Shown one piece after another: positions 54,660 to 63,711 of a stretch of 64,000 nt of DNA. The translations under genes and the position numbers were made by a program. This stretch comes from Microvirga lenta (lineage in GTDB: Bacteria > Pseudomonadota > Alphaproteobacteria > Rhizobiales > Beijerinckiaceae), in assembly GCF_020532555.1 (NCBI RefSeq), contig NZ_JAJBBR010000014.1:62001-126000 (forward strand). Direction: 5' to 3'. Position 1 is the first letter of the stretch; every line of letters begins with the position of its first letter. Below the pieces are notes generated by a model, which saw only the letters and a list, made by a program, of their open reading frames with translations, made no database searches and was not told where the DNA came from.

Positions 54660-55292
54660 GGCGCTCTCCCCACCAAAGGTTCAATGGAGGCTCTTCAGGC
54701 CTCGGATTGAAGTTCAGACGGCGAACCGTCCGGCGTCAGCGAGGGAAGACGACATTGCGCTCTCGTGCGATGGAGACACGATAAGGCAATGGGTTCTTCA
54801 CCCGACGATGCTGCCTTGGATTGGAAAGGGGGAGTCCCCTGTCCGCACGCGCGGCAATGATAAACAAGCCTCTTCGGTGCTGACCTTTGGAGGGCCAACG
54901 AGACCAAAAAAGCCCGTTCGTCGTTGCTTTAAGTCACGTCCCCCGTTGAGAACGAGGTACGCCGGTTTCGCCTCCGGCTGCCGGTTAGGGGTATCGAGAA
55001 CTAGGTCGTTCTCGGGCGGCTGTCCGGCCTCTTGTCCGGATGCCCACCAACCGGCACGCGACCACAGGCACGTGCGAAATTGGGCAAGACTCAAATAAGC
55101 TTAATGCCCCCGGACCACAAGTCCTTTTGGGGACCTTTTTCAGGTTTTTTTAGCCCGCAGGATCGGCATCCTTTCCTAAGAGGAGCCGTTCAGCCTTCAT
55201 TAAGTGCCGGGGGCTCAAGGACGTCCGCTCAAGCCCTATATTGGGACTCTGCCGGCCCGTTCCAGCTCAAAAAGAAACAGTTTCCGCTGCCC
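54660..55292 (-). promoter_or_regulatory. Long 5' leader of ornithine decarboxylase, candidate speF-type regulatory RNA
   Basis: No gene of either strand is convincing in these 633 bases. On the minus strand CGAGAAC (55014-55008) can pair with GTTCTCG (55001-54995, 7 bp), or as GAGAACGA (55013-55006) with TCGTTCTC (54955-54948, 8 bp); these pairings exclude each other. The second partner overlaps CGTTC, which can also pair with GAACG just before a T6 run (54911-54906). An extra GCCGG/CCGGC hairpin lies between. A weak promoter is TTGTGG-17-TATTTG near 55090-55120. The arrangement suggests a switch. Alphaproteobacterial ODC genes are known to carry the speF RNA motif; I could not compare with its model. 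The left 170 bases also hold the divergent promoter for the glucan gene. Confidence 0.6.
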
Positions 55293-56846
55293 ATGACGAT
55301 TCTCTCCCGCAGGACCCTGCTGCAAAGTCTCCTGGCCACCGCCGCCATGCCCGCCTTGGCCCAGCCGAACGGCGTTCCCGGCCCGAATCCCTTCCGCTAC
55401 GAGGATGTGGTCAGCCGGGCGCGCGAGCTCTCCAGGGCTCCCTACGAGGCCCCTCCGGCCCAGCTTCCGGAGCCTCTCAACGCGCTCAGCTTCGACGATT
55501 ACCGGGACATCCGCTTCAATCCCGACCGGGCCCTCCTGGGAAGCGCGGGCGGACCGTTCCGGATGCAGTTGTTCCATCTCGGATTCCTCTACCGCCGCCC
55601 TGTCACGGTGAACGTGCTGCGGGACGGGGTGCCGACGCCGGTCCCCTATCAGCGGGAATTGTTCAATTACGGCCGCAACCGCATCGAGCGCCCGCTGCCG
55701 GTCAACCTCGGCTTTGCAGGCTTCCGCCTCCATTACCCGCTCAACGACCCGAAGGTCCTCGACGAGGTGATCGCCTTCCTGGGCGCCAGCTATTTCCGCT
55801 TCCTCGGCATGGATCAGAAATATGGGATCTCCGCCCGGGGGCTGGCCATCAACGTGGAAGGCGGCGAGGCGGAGGAGTTCCCGCATTTCCGCGAGTTCTG
55901 GGTCGAAATGCCCAAGCCCCACGCCGAGCGGGCGACGGTCTTCGCCCTGCTCGACAGCCCCTCCGTGGCCGGGGCCTACCGCTTCCACATCTACCCCTCG
56001 AAGGAAACCACCGTCGAGGTGACCGCCACGCTGTTCCCCCGGCAGAGCATCCCGAATGTGGGTCTCGCCCCCCTCACCTCCATGTACTTCGAGGGTGAGA
56101 ACGACCGGCACCAGACGGACGACTTCCGGCTCGAACTCCATGATTCGGACGGGCTCCTGATCCAGTCGGGCGCCGGCGAATGGATCTGGCGCCCCCTGCG
56201 CAACCCCGAGCGCAAGACGATCTCGTCGTTCCAGGACAACAACCCGCGCGGCTTCGGCCTGATGCAGCGCGACCGGGTCTTCGAGAACTATCAGGACCTC
56301 GAAGCCTATTACCACAAACGGCCCGGCTACTGGGTCGAGCCCATGGGCGACTGGGGCGAGGGCCAGGTGGAACTGGTCGAGATCCCGACGCCGGACGAGA
56401 CCCACGACAACATCGTCGCCTATTGGCAGCCGAACCAGCCATACGAGCCGGGACAGGAGATCGCCATTTCCTACCGGCTCCGCGCCGTGGCGGCGGTCGG
56501 AGGGATGCACCCGGGAGGCAAGGCCATCAACACCTTCCAGGCCCCTCCCCGCGCCAGCGGCACGAACGCCCCGAGCGACCCGACCCACCGCCGCTTCATC
56601 ATCGACTTCGCGGGCGGGAACCTGCCCTATTACCTGGGCGACCCGGGACAGGTGCAGCTCGTCCCTTCCACCTCGGCCGGGACGATCACCCACACCTTCA
56701 TCGTTCCCAACGATCACACCAAGGGCTTCCGGGCCGCCATCGACGTGAAGCTCGAGCCGGGACAGTCCACCGATCTGCGGGCATTCCTCAAGGCCGGGAA
56801 CCGGACCCTGACCGAAACCTGGACCTATCCCTGGTCCGTCGATTGA
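55293..56846 (+). CDS. Periplasmic glucan biosynthesis protein, OpgD/OpgG family (copy 2)
   Basis: A 517-residue paralogue of the protein at 41894. The N-terminus MTILSRRTLLQSLLATAAMPALAQ is a twin-arginine-type signal. Shared landmarks: GFAGFRLHYP, FLGASYFRFLG, YGISARGLAINVEG, LTSMYFEGEND, HDSDGLLIQSG, NPRGFGLMQRDR, YWVEPMGDWGEGQVELVEIPT. It carries an insertion GGMHPGGKAINTFQAPPRASGTN near residue 415, absent in copy 1. It probably acts in the same periplasmic glucan pathway, perhaps under different conditions. ATG at 55293; promoter lies in the divergent gap with the decarboxylase. Confidence 0.9.
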   Translation: MTILSRRTLLQSLLATAAMPALAQPNGVPGPNPFRYEDVVSRARELSRAPYEAPPAQLPEPLNALSFDDYRDIRFNPDRALLGSAGGPFRMQLFHLGFLYRRPVTVNVLRDGVPTPVPYQRELFNYGRNRIERPLPVNLGFAGFRLHYPLNDPKVLDEVIAFLGASYFRFLGMDQKYGISARGLAINVEGGEAEEFPHFREFWVEMPKPHAERATVFALLDSPSVAGAYRFHIYPSKETTVEVTATLFPRQSIPNVGLAPLTSMYFEGENDRHQTDDFRLELHDSDGLLIQSGAGEWIWRPLRNPERKTISSFQDNNPRGFGLMQRDRVFENYQDLEAYYHKRPGYWVEPMGDWGEGQVELVEIPTPDETHDNIVAYWQPNQPYEPGQEIAISYRLRAVAAVGGMHPGGKAINTFQAPPRASGTNAPSDPTHRRFIIDFAGGNLPYYLGDPGQVQLVPSTSAGTITHTFIVPNDHTKGFRAAIDVKLEPGQSTDLRAFLKAGNRTLTETWTYPWSVD

Positions 56847-56941
56847 TCGTTCCGGCGGCCGGAGATCTTGCCAAGGACATTCGGAGCGCGCAGAAGCTGG
56901 CATGAACGGCGGATCTCCTGCCGGATGAGGGATTGCTGCGC

Positions 56942-57955
56942 ATGAAGCCGAATGCTTGCCTGGCTGGAATGTTGGCCCTTTGTCTCGGCTGGGGCGCGGA
57001 TCGCGCCCTGGCGCAGCAGCCATTGACCGAGGTGACCTTCGGGACGAACTGGATCGCGCAAGGAGAGCACGGCGGCTATTATCAAGCGGTCGCGGACGGG
57101 ACCTACGAGAAGTACGGCCTTAAGGTCACCATCGTGCCCGGCGGCCCGCGCGCCAACAACCGCATGCTCATGACGGTCGGCAAGCTCGACTTCTACATGG
57201 GCGGCAGCATGATCCAGGCCTTCTCGGCGGTCGAAAAGGACATCCCGACGGTCGTTGTCGCCGCGCATTTCCAGAAGGAGCCCCAGGTGCTCCTGAGCCA
57301 TCCGGGGCAGGGTTTCGATACGTTTCCGGACCTCAAGAAATCCAACGACATCCTCCTCTCGAAGGACGGCTTCGCCACCTTCTATCAATGGATGAAGGCG
57401 GAGTTCGGCTTCAAGGACGAGCAGGTGAAGCCCTACGGCTTCAACCCGGCTCCCTTCATGGCCAACAAGAAGGCCGTCCAGCAGGGTTACGTCACATCCG
57501 AGCCGCTCACCATCGAGAAGGCGGCGGGCTTCAAGCCCAACGTGTTCCTCCTGGCCGACCATGGCTTCAGCACCTACTCGACGACGGTCGAGACGCGGCG
57601 CGAGGTGGTGGAGAAGAACCCCGACCTGGTGCAGCGCTTCGTCGATGCCTCCACGATCGGCTGGTACAATTATCTCTATGGCGACAATGCCGAGGCGAAC
57701 GCGCTGATCAAGCGCGACAATCCCGAGATGACCGACGAGCTCCTGGCCTATTCGGTTGCCAAGATGAAGGAGCACGGCATTGTCGATTCCGGCGACACCG
57801 CGACCCTCGGCATCGGCGCCATGACGGATGCGCGCATGAAGGACTTCTTCGACAAGATGGTGAAGGCGGGCCTGTTCAAGGCTGATCTCGACTACAAGAA
57901 GGCCTATACGCTCCGGTTCGTGAACAAGGGCGTCGGGCTGAACCTGCGGCACTAG
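56942..57955 (+). CDS. ABC transporter substrate-binding protein, NMT1/THI5-like
   Basis: A 337-residue periplasmic binding protein. Signal peptide MKPNACLAGMLALCLG, cleaved near ALAQQ. TFGTNWIAQGEHGGYYQAVADGTYEKYGLKV and GGPRANNRML are hallmarks of the family that binds thiamine-pyrimidine, riboflavin, nitrate, taurine or related compounds. The substrate cannot be deduced. An ATPase and a permease follow within 2 and 4-base junctions, forming a complete importer. Confidence 0.93.
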   Translation: MKPNACLAGMLALCLGWGADRALAQQPLTEVTFGTNWIAQGEHGGYYQAVADGTYEKYGLKVTIVPGGPRANNRMLMTVGKLDFYMGGSMIQAFSAVEKDIPTVVVAAHFQKEPQVLLSHPGQGFDTFPDLKKSNDILLSKDGFATFYQWMKAEFGFKDEQVKPYGFNPAPFMANKKAVQQGYVTSEPLTIEKAAGFKPNVFLLADHGFSTYSTTVETRREVVEKNPDLVQRFVDASTIGWYNYLYGDNAEANALIKRDNPEMTDELLAYSVAKMKEHGIVDSGDTATLGIGAMTDARMKDFFDKMVKAGLFKADLDYKKAYTLRFVNKGVGLNLRH

Positions 57956-57957
57956 GA

Positions 57958-58758
57958 GTGGCGGCCCTGCCGCGAGCGATGACCGAGGCCGTCCCGCCCC
58001 TCGTTTGCCTGCAAGGCGTGACCAAGGTCTTCGCCAGCGGCGTCACCGCCCTGTCCGATCTCGATCTGGACGTGCGGCCGGGCGAGTTTCTCTCCCTGCT
58101 CGGCCCCTCGGGATGCGGCAAGTCGACGGCCCTGCGGATCATCGCCGGCCTCGCGCATCCGACGAGCGGATCCGTCGCCTGGCCGGGCGCCGCGGCGCAG
58201 GACCACCGGGGCGAGATCGGCTTCGTCTTCCAGGAGCCGACCCTGATGCCCTGGGCCAACGTGGCCGACAATGTATGGCTCCCCTTGCGCCTGCGCGGCG
58301 TCTCGAGGCGCGATGCGGCCGGGAGCATTGCGGATGCTCTCGCCCTCGTCGGCCTTGAAGGCTTCGCCGCAACCTATCCTCGCGAACTCTCCGGCGGCAT
58401 GAAGATGCGCGTCTCCATCGCGAGAGCCCTCAGCCTCAAGCCGCGCCTGCTGCTGATGGACGAGCCCTTTGCAGCCCTCGACGAGATCACGCGGTTCAGG
58501 CTGAACGACGACCTCCTGCGGCTCCAGGGCGAGTTGGGCTGCACCGTCGTGTTCGTGACCCACTCCATTTACGAGAGCGCCTATCTCTCCAACCGCATCG
58601 CGATCATGTCGCCGCGGCCGGGCCGGATCGTCGCCGAAATCGAGGGCGCTGCGCGCAACGAGCGCGGCACGGACTTCCGTACGAGCGCCCGCTATGCCGA
58701 GCTGTGCCGGCGGATTTCGCGGCAGCTCGAAGCGCCCATTGCCGGTGCATCGTCATGA
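57958..58758 (+). CDS. ABC transporter ATPase, nitrate/taurine-type
   Basis: A 266-residue nucleotide-binding subunit. Walker A GPSGCGKST, Q-loop FVFQEPTLMPWANV, signature LSGGMKMRVSIARAL, Walker B LLLMDEPFAALDE and switch His in VFVTHSIYESAYL; the TauB/SsuB/NrtD type. The start may be GTG 57958 (two bases after the binding-protein stop) or ATG 57979; an AGGAG is uncomfortably close to the GTG. Its stop overlaps the permease ATG in an ATGA junction. Confidence 0.93.
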   Translation: MAALPRAMTEAVPPLVCLQGVTKVFASGVTALSDLDLDVRPGEFLSLLGPSGCGKSTALRIIAGLAHPTSGSVAWPGAAAQDHRGEIGFVFQEPTLMPWANVADNVWLPLRLRGVSRRDAAGSIADALALVGLEGFAATYPRELSGGMKMRVSIARALSLKPRLLLMDEPFAALDEITRFRLNDDLLRLQGELGCTVVFVTHSIYESAYLSNRIAIMSPRPGRIVAEIEGAARNERGTDFRTSARYAELCRRISRQLEAPIAGASS

Positions 58759-59588
58759 AACCGGCGAATGTCACGCCACGCGGTTTCCTCAGGCTGCTGC
58801 TGCCGGCAGCCGTCCTCGCCATCGCGGTCGGGACGTGGGAGATCTATGTCCGCGCCGCTGCCGTGCCGCCCTACATCCTGCCTGCCCCGAGCCTCATCCT
58901 GTGGACGATGGTCGCGGATTGGCCGCTTCTGTCGGCATCCCTGCTGACCACCCTCAAGACCACGCTCCTGGGCCTGATCCTGGCCGTCGTCGGCGGCGTG
59001 GCTCTGGCGGTTCTTTTGAGCCTGTCGCGGATCGTGGAATATTCGCTCTATCCCTTCGCCGTGGTGCTGCAGGTCACGCCGGTCATCGCCATCGCACCCC
59101 TGCTCCTGATCTACATGCCGCAGGATGCGGCCGTGCTCGCCTGCGCGTGGCTGGTGGCATTCTTCCCTATCCTGTCGAACACGATGCTGGGCCTCCATTC
59201 CGTCGACAGGAACCTGCTGGAGCTTTTCGAGCTCTACGGCACCTCGCCCCTGCAGACCCCTTGGACACGCTTCCGCGCGCGTCTCAGGGCGCTCTGGATC
59301 CTGCGCCGCCCGGCGGCCCTGCCCGCCTTCCTCACCGGACTGCGCATCGCCGGCGGCCTTTCCCTGATCGGCGCCGTCGTCGCCGAGATGGCGGCAGGCT
59401 CGGCGGGAGCGGGATCGGGTCTCGCCTACCGCATCATCGAGAGCCAGTACCGGCTCAACATCCCGCGCCTCTTCGCGGCGCTCGTGCTCCTGGCGCTGAC
59501 GGGCGTGATCGTCTTCCTTCTCCTCTCCGCCTTCGCCCACTTCCTGCTGCGGCGATGGCATGAAAGCGCCTTGGCGCGCGAGGCATAG
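58755..59588 (+). CDS. ABC transporter permease, nitrate/taurine-type
   Basis: A 277-residue permease with about 6 hydrophobic helices (BPD_transp_1 family). The coupling helix region is ELFELYGTSPLQTPWTRFRAR followed by LPAFLTGLRIAGGLSLIGAVVAEM, typical of SsuC/TauC-like proteins. The loop between has an unusual extra basic stretch (RARLRALWILRRP). ATG 58755 overlaps the ATPase stop by four bases. The operon ends here, 15 bases before the stop of a convergent gene. Confidence 0.93.
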   Translation: MKPANVTPRGFLRLLLPAAVLAIAVGTWEIYVRAAAVPPYILPAPSLILWTMVADWPLLSASLLTTLKTTLLGLILAVVGGVALAVLLSLSRIVEYSLYPFAVVLQVTPVIAIAPLLLIYMPQDAAVLACAWLVAFFPILSNTMLGLHSVDRNLLELFELYGTSPLQTPWTRFRARLRALWILRRPAALPAFLTGLRIAGGLSLIGAVVAEMAAGSAGAGSGLAYRIIESQYRLNIPRLFAALVLLALTGVIVFLLLSAFAHFLLRRWHESALAREA

Positions 59589-59603
59589 GCCTTGTCCGAA
59601 GGC

Positions 59604-62567
59604 TCACAGGTCGCAGAACTTCTCCACCAGTTCGGCGACGTGGAGCGTCTGACGACCGGTCCCCTGCTCGATCTGCTCTCGGCAGCTGAACCCGTTTGCC
59701 AGGATCAGCACATCCTCATCCGCCTCCCGCACCATCGGCAGCAGCACCCTTTCACCGGCCGCGAGACCGACATCATAGGTCTCGGCCGCGAACCCGAAGG
59801 CCCCTGCCATGCCGCAGCAGCCGGACGGCAGGAAGCGGTAGTCGAGACCGAGGCTGTCGAGCAGGTGGCGCTCGCCTTCGGTCTTGATGACGGCATGCTG
59901 GTTGCAGTGGATCTGCACATAGGCCCTGCCGCCGCCTCTCGCGACGTTCAGCTCCTCGGCCTGTTGGCAAAGAAAGTCGCTGAAGAAGACCGTCTGCTCC
60001 TTCAATCGCCTGGCACGGGGATCGTCCGGGAAAAGGCCCGTGAGTTCATCCTTGAAGGCCGCGACGCAGGCCGGTTCGAGGCCGACGATGGGGGTGCCGT
60101 CCTCGATCTCCACATGAAGGGTCCTCATGGTCTGCCGCCACAGCCGCTTCGCCGTGGGCAGCATCCCCTGATCGTAGAGCGGACGACCGCAGCACAGGGG
60201 GCGGTCGGGGATCGTGACCTCGTACCCCATAGCCTCCAGCACCCGCGTGGCGGCGATTGCCGTCTCGGGGCGGAAGAAGTTGTTGAAGGTGTCGGGCCAG
60301 AGCAGAACCCGGGGCCGATCCGTCGGCGGGTTGCGGCGACGTCTGAACCAATCCGTGAAGGTCTGGTGGGCGAAGGCAGGCATGGTTCGCTGCTGATGGA
60401 TGCCGCCCAATGCCTTGGTGACGTTGCGCAGCAGCGGCATCTGGGTGGTGAGGTTGGCGAGTCGCGGCGTCTTCGAGCCCAGCCGGGCCCACCAATAGAT
60501 CAACCCCATCGTGTAGGCCGAGCGCGGACGCAGCCGCCGCTTGTAGTAATGGGCGCGGAATTCGGCCTTGTAGGTCGCCATGTCCACGTTGACGGGACAA
60601 TCGCTCTTGCAGCCCTTGCAGGCCAGGCAGAGCTTGAGCGCATCCTCGACCTCGTCGCTGCGCCAGCCTTTCGTCAGCGGCCCGCCGTGCAGCATCTCGA
60701 ACAGCATGCGGGCCCGGCCACGGGTCGAACTCTTTTCCTCGTGGGTCACGAGGTAGCTCGGGCACATCACCTGGTCCTTGCTGTCGTGGCGGCGGCACTT
60801 GCCGACGCCGACGCAGCGCTCGACCGCACCCTGGAAGCCGCCCTCCTCCTCGAAGTGGAAGTGGGTGTCGAGCTTCGGCGGCCGATAGCTCGGGCCGAGC
60901 CGCAGGTTGGACGTGATCGGGTAGGGATCCACGATCTTGCCGGGATTCATCCTGCCCTGCGGATCCCAGATGGCCTTGAACTCGCGGAAGGCCTGGATCA
61001 GCTCCGGCCCGTACATCTTTTCCAGCAGATCCGCGCGGGACTGACCATCGCCATGTTCCCCCGACAGGGATCCGCCGTAACGCACCACGAGATCGGCAGC
61101 TTCGTCGAGAAAGCGACGCCAGGTCTCGATCCCCTCCTCGCTGTCGAGATCGAAACTGACGCGGCAATGGACCAGACCATCGCCGAAATGGCCGTACATG
61201 GGCGAGATGTAGCCGTATTTGTCGAAGAGAGCCTTCAGATCGCGCAGGTAATCGCCGAGGCTTTCCGGCGTCACGGCGGTGTCCTCCCACCCCTCCCAGG
61301 TCTCGGGCCTGTCCGGCACATAGGCGCTGCCGGGAAGCCCCGCCCGTCGCACCGCCCAGATCCGCTCCTCCGCCTCGTCCCGGCAGATCAACTTGGCCTC
61401 CGCGTGCGGCAGAGCCTCGAACTGCGCGACGAGCCGCCGCCCCTTCTCGGCGGCCTCCTCTTCGGTCTCGCCGCCAAACTCCACCACCAGCCAGTCGCAG
61501 CCCTGCGGCAGAAGATTCATGTCGCTCTCGTGCAGGTGCTTGCGCAGCATCGAGTCTACCAGGAAATGGTCGATTCCCTCCACGGCCAGCGGCTCGTGCT
61601 CCAGGATGCGCGGCACCATATCGGCAGCCTGGAAGATGTCGGGAAAACCGATGATCACGAGTACGCGCTCGCGCGGGCTCGGAACGAGCGCGAGCGTCGC
61701 TCCGAGCACGGTGACGCAGGTGCCTTCCGTTCCGACGAGAGCCTTGGCGATATCGAAGCCGTTCTCCGGCAGCAGCTTGTCGAGATCGGCATAGCCCGAG
61801 ACCCGTCTCGGAATTTTCGGGAAACGCTCCCGTATCAGGTCGGCATACCGGCGCCGGAAGGCGTCGAGACTCCGGTAGATCTCCGCCCGCCGCCCACCCG
61901 CCGCCAGGATGGAGCGCAGTTCGGAATCGCTGGTGGGGCCGACGCTGAGGCGCAGGCCGTCATAGGTCAGGATGTCCAGCGCCTCGACATTGTCGGCGGT
62001 ACGTCCCGCCTGGACCGAATGCACCCCGCAGGAATTGTTGCCGATCATCCCTCCCAGGGTGTTGTGGCTGTGCGTGGCGGGGTCCGGTCCGAAGGTCAGA
62101 TGGTGGCGCTCGGCCGCGTCCCGAAGGGCATCGAGAATGCAGCCCGGTTCGACCCTGGCCCGCCGCCGCTCCGGATCGAGCTCGAGAATGCGGTTGAGGT
62201 ATTTCGAGAAGTCGATCACCACGGCCGTGTTGCAGGTCTGACCTGCCAGACTCGTGCCGCCCCCTCGGGCCACGAGCGGCGCCTCGTGCCTGCGGCAGAC
62301 CTCCACCGCCTTGACCACATCCTCGGTCGTCTTCGGCACGACGACGCCGATCGGGACCTGACGGTAATTGGACGCATCGGTGGCGTAGAGCGCCCGGTCG
62401 CCGTTGCTGAAGCGCACCTCGCCCTGGATGGCGGCTTTCAGTTCGTGCACGAGGGCGTCCGGATCGGGCGCGGGGATCGAGGCGCTCTTGATCCTACCGC
62501 CCGGCGTCCACCGGCGTCGACGCTCCTGTAGGGAGCGGCGGGAATCCGTCTTCAGCACATTCGCCAA
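59604..62567 (-). CDS. FAD- and Fe-S-binding 2-hydroxyacid dehydrogenase (YdiJ/GlcD-like)
   Basis: A 987-residue fusion. The FAD_binding_4 domain (about 50-230) has PLVARGGGTSLAGQTCN and PDPATHSHNTLGGMIGNNS. A FAD-linked oxidase C-terminal domain (about 240-540) has GHFGDGLVHCRV and SLSGEHGDGQSR. The ferredoxin domain has CVGVGKCRR and CLACKGCKSDCPVNVD. Two cysteine-rich CCG domains end it (PLCCGRPLYDQG, SGCCGMAGAFGF). YdiJ-type enzymes oxidise D-2-hydroxyglutarate or D-lactate-like acids. TTG 62567 is chosen because GAGGAGG lies six bases before it; an in-frame ATG at 62621 would overlap the enolase gene and lacks a ribosome site. Confidence 0.92.
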   Translation of the reverse strand: MANVLKTDSRRSLQERRRRWTPGGRIKSASIPAPDPDALVHELKAAIQGEVRFSNGDRALYATDASNYRQVPIGVVVPKTTEDVVKAVEVCRRHEAPLVARGGGTSLAGQTCNTAVVIDFSKYLNRILELDPERRRARVEPGCILDALRDAAERHHLTFGPDPATHSHNTLGGMIGNNSCGVHSVQAGRTADNVEALDILTYDGLRLSVGPTSDSELRSILAAGGRRAEIYRSLDAFRRRYADLIRERFPKIPRRVSGYADLDKLLPENGFDIAKALVGTEGTCVTVLGATLALVPSPRERVLVIIGFPDIFQAADMVPRILEHEPLAVEGIDHFLVDSMLRKHLHESDMNLLPQGCDWLVVEFGGETEEEAAEKGRRLVAQFEALPHAEAKLICRDEAEERIWAVRRAGLPGSAYVPDRPETWEGWEDTAVTPESLGDYLRDLKALFDKYGYISPMYGHFGDGLVHCRVSFDLDSEEGIETWRRFLDEAADLVVRYGGSLSGEHGDGQSRADLLEKMYGPELIQAFREFKAIWDPQGRMNPGKIVDPYPITSNLRLGPSYRPPKLDTHFHFEEEGGFQGAVERCVGVGKCRRHDSKDQVMCPSYLVTHEEKSSTRGRARMLFEMLHGGPLTKGWRSDEVEDALKLCLACKGCKSDCPVNVDMATYKAEFRAHYYKRRLRPRSAYTMGLIYWWARLGSKTPRLANLTTQMPLLRNVTKALGGIHQQRTMPAFAHQTFTDWFRRRRNPPTDRPRVLLWPDTFNNFFRPETAIAATRVLEAMGYEVTIPDRPLCCGRPLYDQGMLPTAKRLWRQTMRTLHVEIEDGTPIVGLEPACVAAFKDELTGLFPDDPRARRLKEQTVFFSDFLCQQAEELNVARGGGRAYVQIHCNQHAVIKTEGERHLLDSLGLDYRFLPSGCCGMAGAFGFAAETYDVGLAAGERVLLPMVREADEDVLILANGFSCREQIEQGTGRQTLHVAELVEKFCDL

Positions 62568-62598
62568 GAGGCACCTCCTCTCGCATTCCGATCGCGGC

Positions 62599-63696
62599 TC
62601 ATACCGCGAAGCGTTCGGCATCCGCGTGCTTGAACGTGAGTCCGTGGCCGGGTCGCGACAGATCCGGCCGGATGAACCCGTCCTTGGCTATCGGCGCTCC
62701 TTCGAAGAGCATCTGCTCGATGCGGGCGTGATCGTGGAACCACTCCACATGACGCAGCCGCGGGGCCGCACAGCAGACCGGGAGATGGAGCGCGGGTGCG
62801 GTATGCGCAGACAGCGGCAGCGGCTGGGCATCGGCCAGGGCCGCGGCCTTCAGGAACCCGGTATAACCGCAGCACCGGGTCGCATCCGCCTGGAGCACGT
62901 CGACGGCGCCCGCATCCATCATCCGCTTGAAATAGAACGAGTCGTATCCGTATTCGCCGGCGGCAATCTCGATGGGGGCCGGAGCCCGGTCCCGCAGGAG
63001 CCGCAGGCCGTCGAGATCGTCGCTGGAGACCGGCTCCTCGAACCAGATCACGCCGAGGTCGGCGGCGCGCTCGGCAAACATCAACGCCTCCTTGCGGTCG
63101 AAGGCGCCATTGGCATCGATCATCAGGGCAGCATCGCCGATCGCCTCCTTTGCCAGCGTCATGCGGTCCATGTCCTTCCTGGGCTCGCTGCCGATCTTCA
63201 TCTTCACGAAGCGGCAGCCATCCTCGTGCACCCAGCGACCCAGCTGCTCCTTGAGGCGGTCGTGGGAATAGGTCGTGAAGCCGCCGCTTCCGTAGACCGG
63301 CACCTCATCCCGCGCCTGACCGAACAGCTGCGCCAGGGGAATCCCCAGAAGGCGCGCCTTGAGATCCCAGAGAGCGACATCGACCGCGGAGATTGCCGTC
63401 GCCGCGATCCCTCGCGAACCCAGATTGCGCATCTGCGCCACCATCGCCTGCCAGAGACGCGGAATGGCAAAGGCGTCCTCCTGCATGAGAACAGGAGCCA
63501 GGGTCGAGGCGATCAGAGGCACGGCAGCGAGCGTCGAGTAGGTATAGCCCAACCCGGTCCTTCCGCCGGCGGCGATCTCGACCGTGACGAGGGTCGTGCG
63601 CTCCCAGGCGAAGGTGCCGTCCGCCTCGGGCGCATCGGTCGGTATGCGATAGGCCCGAGCGGCGACCTCCTCGATCGGTGCTTCGACCCGGCGCAT
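62599..63696 (-). CDS. Enolase-superfamily enzyme, mandelate racemase subgroup
   Basis: A 365-residue acid-sugar dehydratase or racemase-like enzyme. Catalytic pattern: Lys165-Met-Lys167 (KxK), metal ligands Asp194 in MIDANG, Glu220/Glu221 in WFEEP and Glu248 in AAGE, and the Asp271-His298 dyad in LQADATRCCGYTG and LSAHTAPALH. Both acid/base lysine and His-Asp are present, as in the mandelate racemase subgroup, so either 1,1-proton transfer or dehydration is possible. It lies between the TPP enzyme and the hydroxyacid dehydrogenase in one operon. Confidence 0.9.
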   Translation of the reverse strand: MRRVEAPIEEVAARAYRIPTDAPEADGTFAWERTTLVTVEIAAGGRTGLGYTYSTLAAVPLIASTLAPVLMQEDAFAIPRLWQAMVAQMRNLGSRGIAATAISAVDVALWDLKARLLGIPLAQLFGQARDEVPVYGSGGFTTYSHDRLKEQLGRWVHEDGCRFVKMKIGSEPRKDMDRMTLAKEAIGDAALMIDANGAFDRKEALMFAERAADLGVIWFEEPVSSDDLDGLRLLRDRAPAPIEIAAGEYGYDSFYFKRMMDAGAVDVLQADATRCCGYTGFLKAAALADAQPLPLSAHTAPALHLPVCCAAPRLRHVEWFHDHARIEQMLFEGAPIAKDGFIRPDLSRPGHGLTFKHADAERFAV

Positions 63697-63711
63697 TGCG
63701 CGCCTCCCGCC

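Noticed and set aside
54798..55094. A 98-residue frame inside the ornithine decarboxylase leader, as a possible leader peptide
   Set aside because: It has no ribosome site, no family resemblance and a composition unlike neighbouring proteins; it also spans the pairing elements. A shorter leader peptide is not excluded.
59592..62531. A 979-residue open frame opposite the FAD/Fe-S dehydrogenase (and similar long frames opposite the TRAP permease and the indolepyruvate oxidoreductase)
   Set aside because: Antisense codon-usage shadows; no recognisable motifs, and the opposite strands carry clear enzymes.
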